In this document: piece after piece, positions 5,975 to 6,204 of the stretch
Numbering within the stretch: the stretch's first letter is position 1
How the letters are laid out: each line of letters starts with the position of its first letter
Source: Gammaproteobacteria bacterium
GTDB taxonomy: Bacteria > Pseudomonadota > Gammaproteobacteria > UBA1113
Reading direction: 5' to 3'
Assembly: GCA_019752835.1 (NCBI GenBank)
Contig: JAIELR010000245.1
Span: 1-6,204 of the forward strand
DNA length: 6,204 nt
Program-made: the position numbers and the translations under genes
Notes under the pieces: model-generated
The model's database searches: none
What the model was told of the DNA's origin: nothing
What the model saw: the letters and a program-made list of their open reading frames with translations, nothing else

Positions 5975-6021
5975 TAGACGCTGTTAACTCGAGATGCAAA
6001 TCCAATCGCGAAGAGTATATA

Positions 6022-6204
6022 TTACTTGCCTGACTGATAAGCACACTCACCCATAATATACGTTGCACTGATGATTTCTTCCCCACCTAGGGTCATCAAA
6101 ATAAACAATAATTCAAAAATATCGTCTACACCTTGACGGCGATATTTCAAAAATGGTGGTGCATCTGGATCAATAATAATAAAATCGGCTTCTTTACCTT
6201 TTTC
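6022..6204 (-). CDS. guaD: Guanine deaminase, C-terminal part (start lies outside the window)
   Basis: Sixty codons run from the window edge to the TAA at 6022-6024. The visible peptide begins EKGKEADFIIIDPDAPPFL, continues YRRQGVDDIFELLFILMTLG (residues 21-40) and ends ATYIMGECAYQSGK. The GKEADF-IIDP segment is the typical return strand of amidohydrolase-superfamily enzymes, after the metal-binding barrel. The following LLF-LM-LG and ATY-MG patterns are those of guanine deaminase, which converts guanine to xanthine in purine catabolism or salvage. The zinc ligands and active site lie upstream, outside the window, so activity cannot be judged. Another cytosine/guanine-deaminase-like amidohydrolase is the alternative. 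Confidence 0.82.
   Translation of the reverse strand, partial: EKGKEADFIIIDPDAPPFLKYRRQGVDDIFELLFILMTLGGEEIISATYIMGECAYQSGK

Overview
The window holds eight protein-coding loci, all transcribed from the minus strand. The host genes are AT-rich and look gammaproteobacterial (a Legionella/Coxiella-like relative is possible, but this rests on protein flavour only and is weakly supported). Reading in the direction of transcription, from the high-coordinate end: the C-terminal tail of a guanine deaminase (6204-6022); an OsmC/Ohr-type peroxide-resistance protein (5890-5459) with a good rho-independent terminator behind it (around 5401-5424); shikimate dehydrogenase aroE (5284-4469); a P1B-type copper-exporting ATPase in two pieces (4432-1930); and a tight four-gene run of a quinone-oxidoreductase-like MDR enzyme (1804-803), a quinol-monooxygenase-like ABM-domain protein (775-482), a DUF1653 protein (479-219) and the start of a pyridoxamine-5'-phosphate-oxidase-family flavoprotein (168 to beyond the window edge).

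The copper ATPase is the odd region. It is visibly GC-richer than its neighbours: positions 3601-3660 are 39/60 G+C, against 16/60 at 4741-4800 in aroE. It has only a 36-bp gap to aroE and no copper regulator beside it, which suggests lateral acquisition. The gene is broken inside the nucleotide-binding domain by about 250 bp of unrelated, GC-rich, hairpin-rich sequence (best boundaries 2623-2872). Removing the insert rejoins the frame exactly and gives a complete ATPase of about 750 residues. The insert has no transposase, no convincing terminal inverted repeat and no recognisable target-site duplication. It carries an imperfect palindrome of about 78 bp at one edge (2624-2701), a perfect 7-bp-stem hairpin near the other edge (2850-2868), another symmetrical hairpin (2794-2832) and a 10-bp direct repeat. 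It looks like a small non-autonomous palindromic mobile element and is the best candidate here for something undescribed.

The MDR/ABM/DUF1653/PNPOx run looks like one operon, with a plausible sigma70 promoter at 1877-1905 (TTGCTA, 17 bp, TATCAT). Pairing a quinone-reductase-like enzyme with a YgiN-like quinol monooxygenase recalls the MdaB/YgiN pair of E. coli and suggests a quinone or electrophile stress role. With OsmC and the copper exporter nearby, much of the window concerns oxidative, electrophile or metal stress, but common regulation is not shown.
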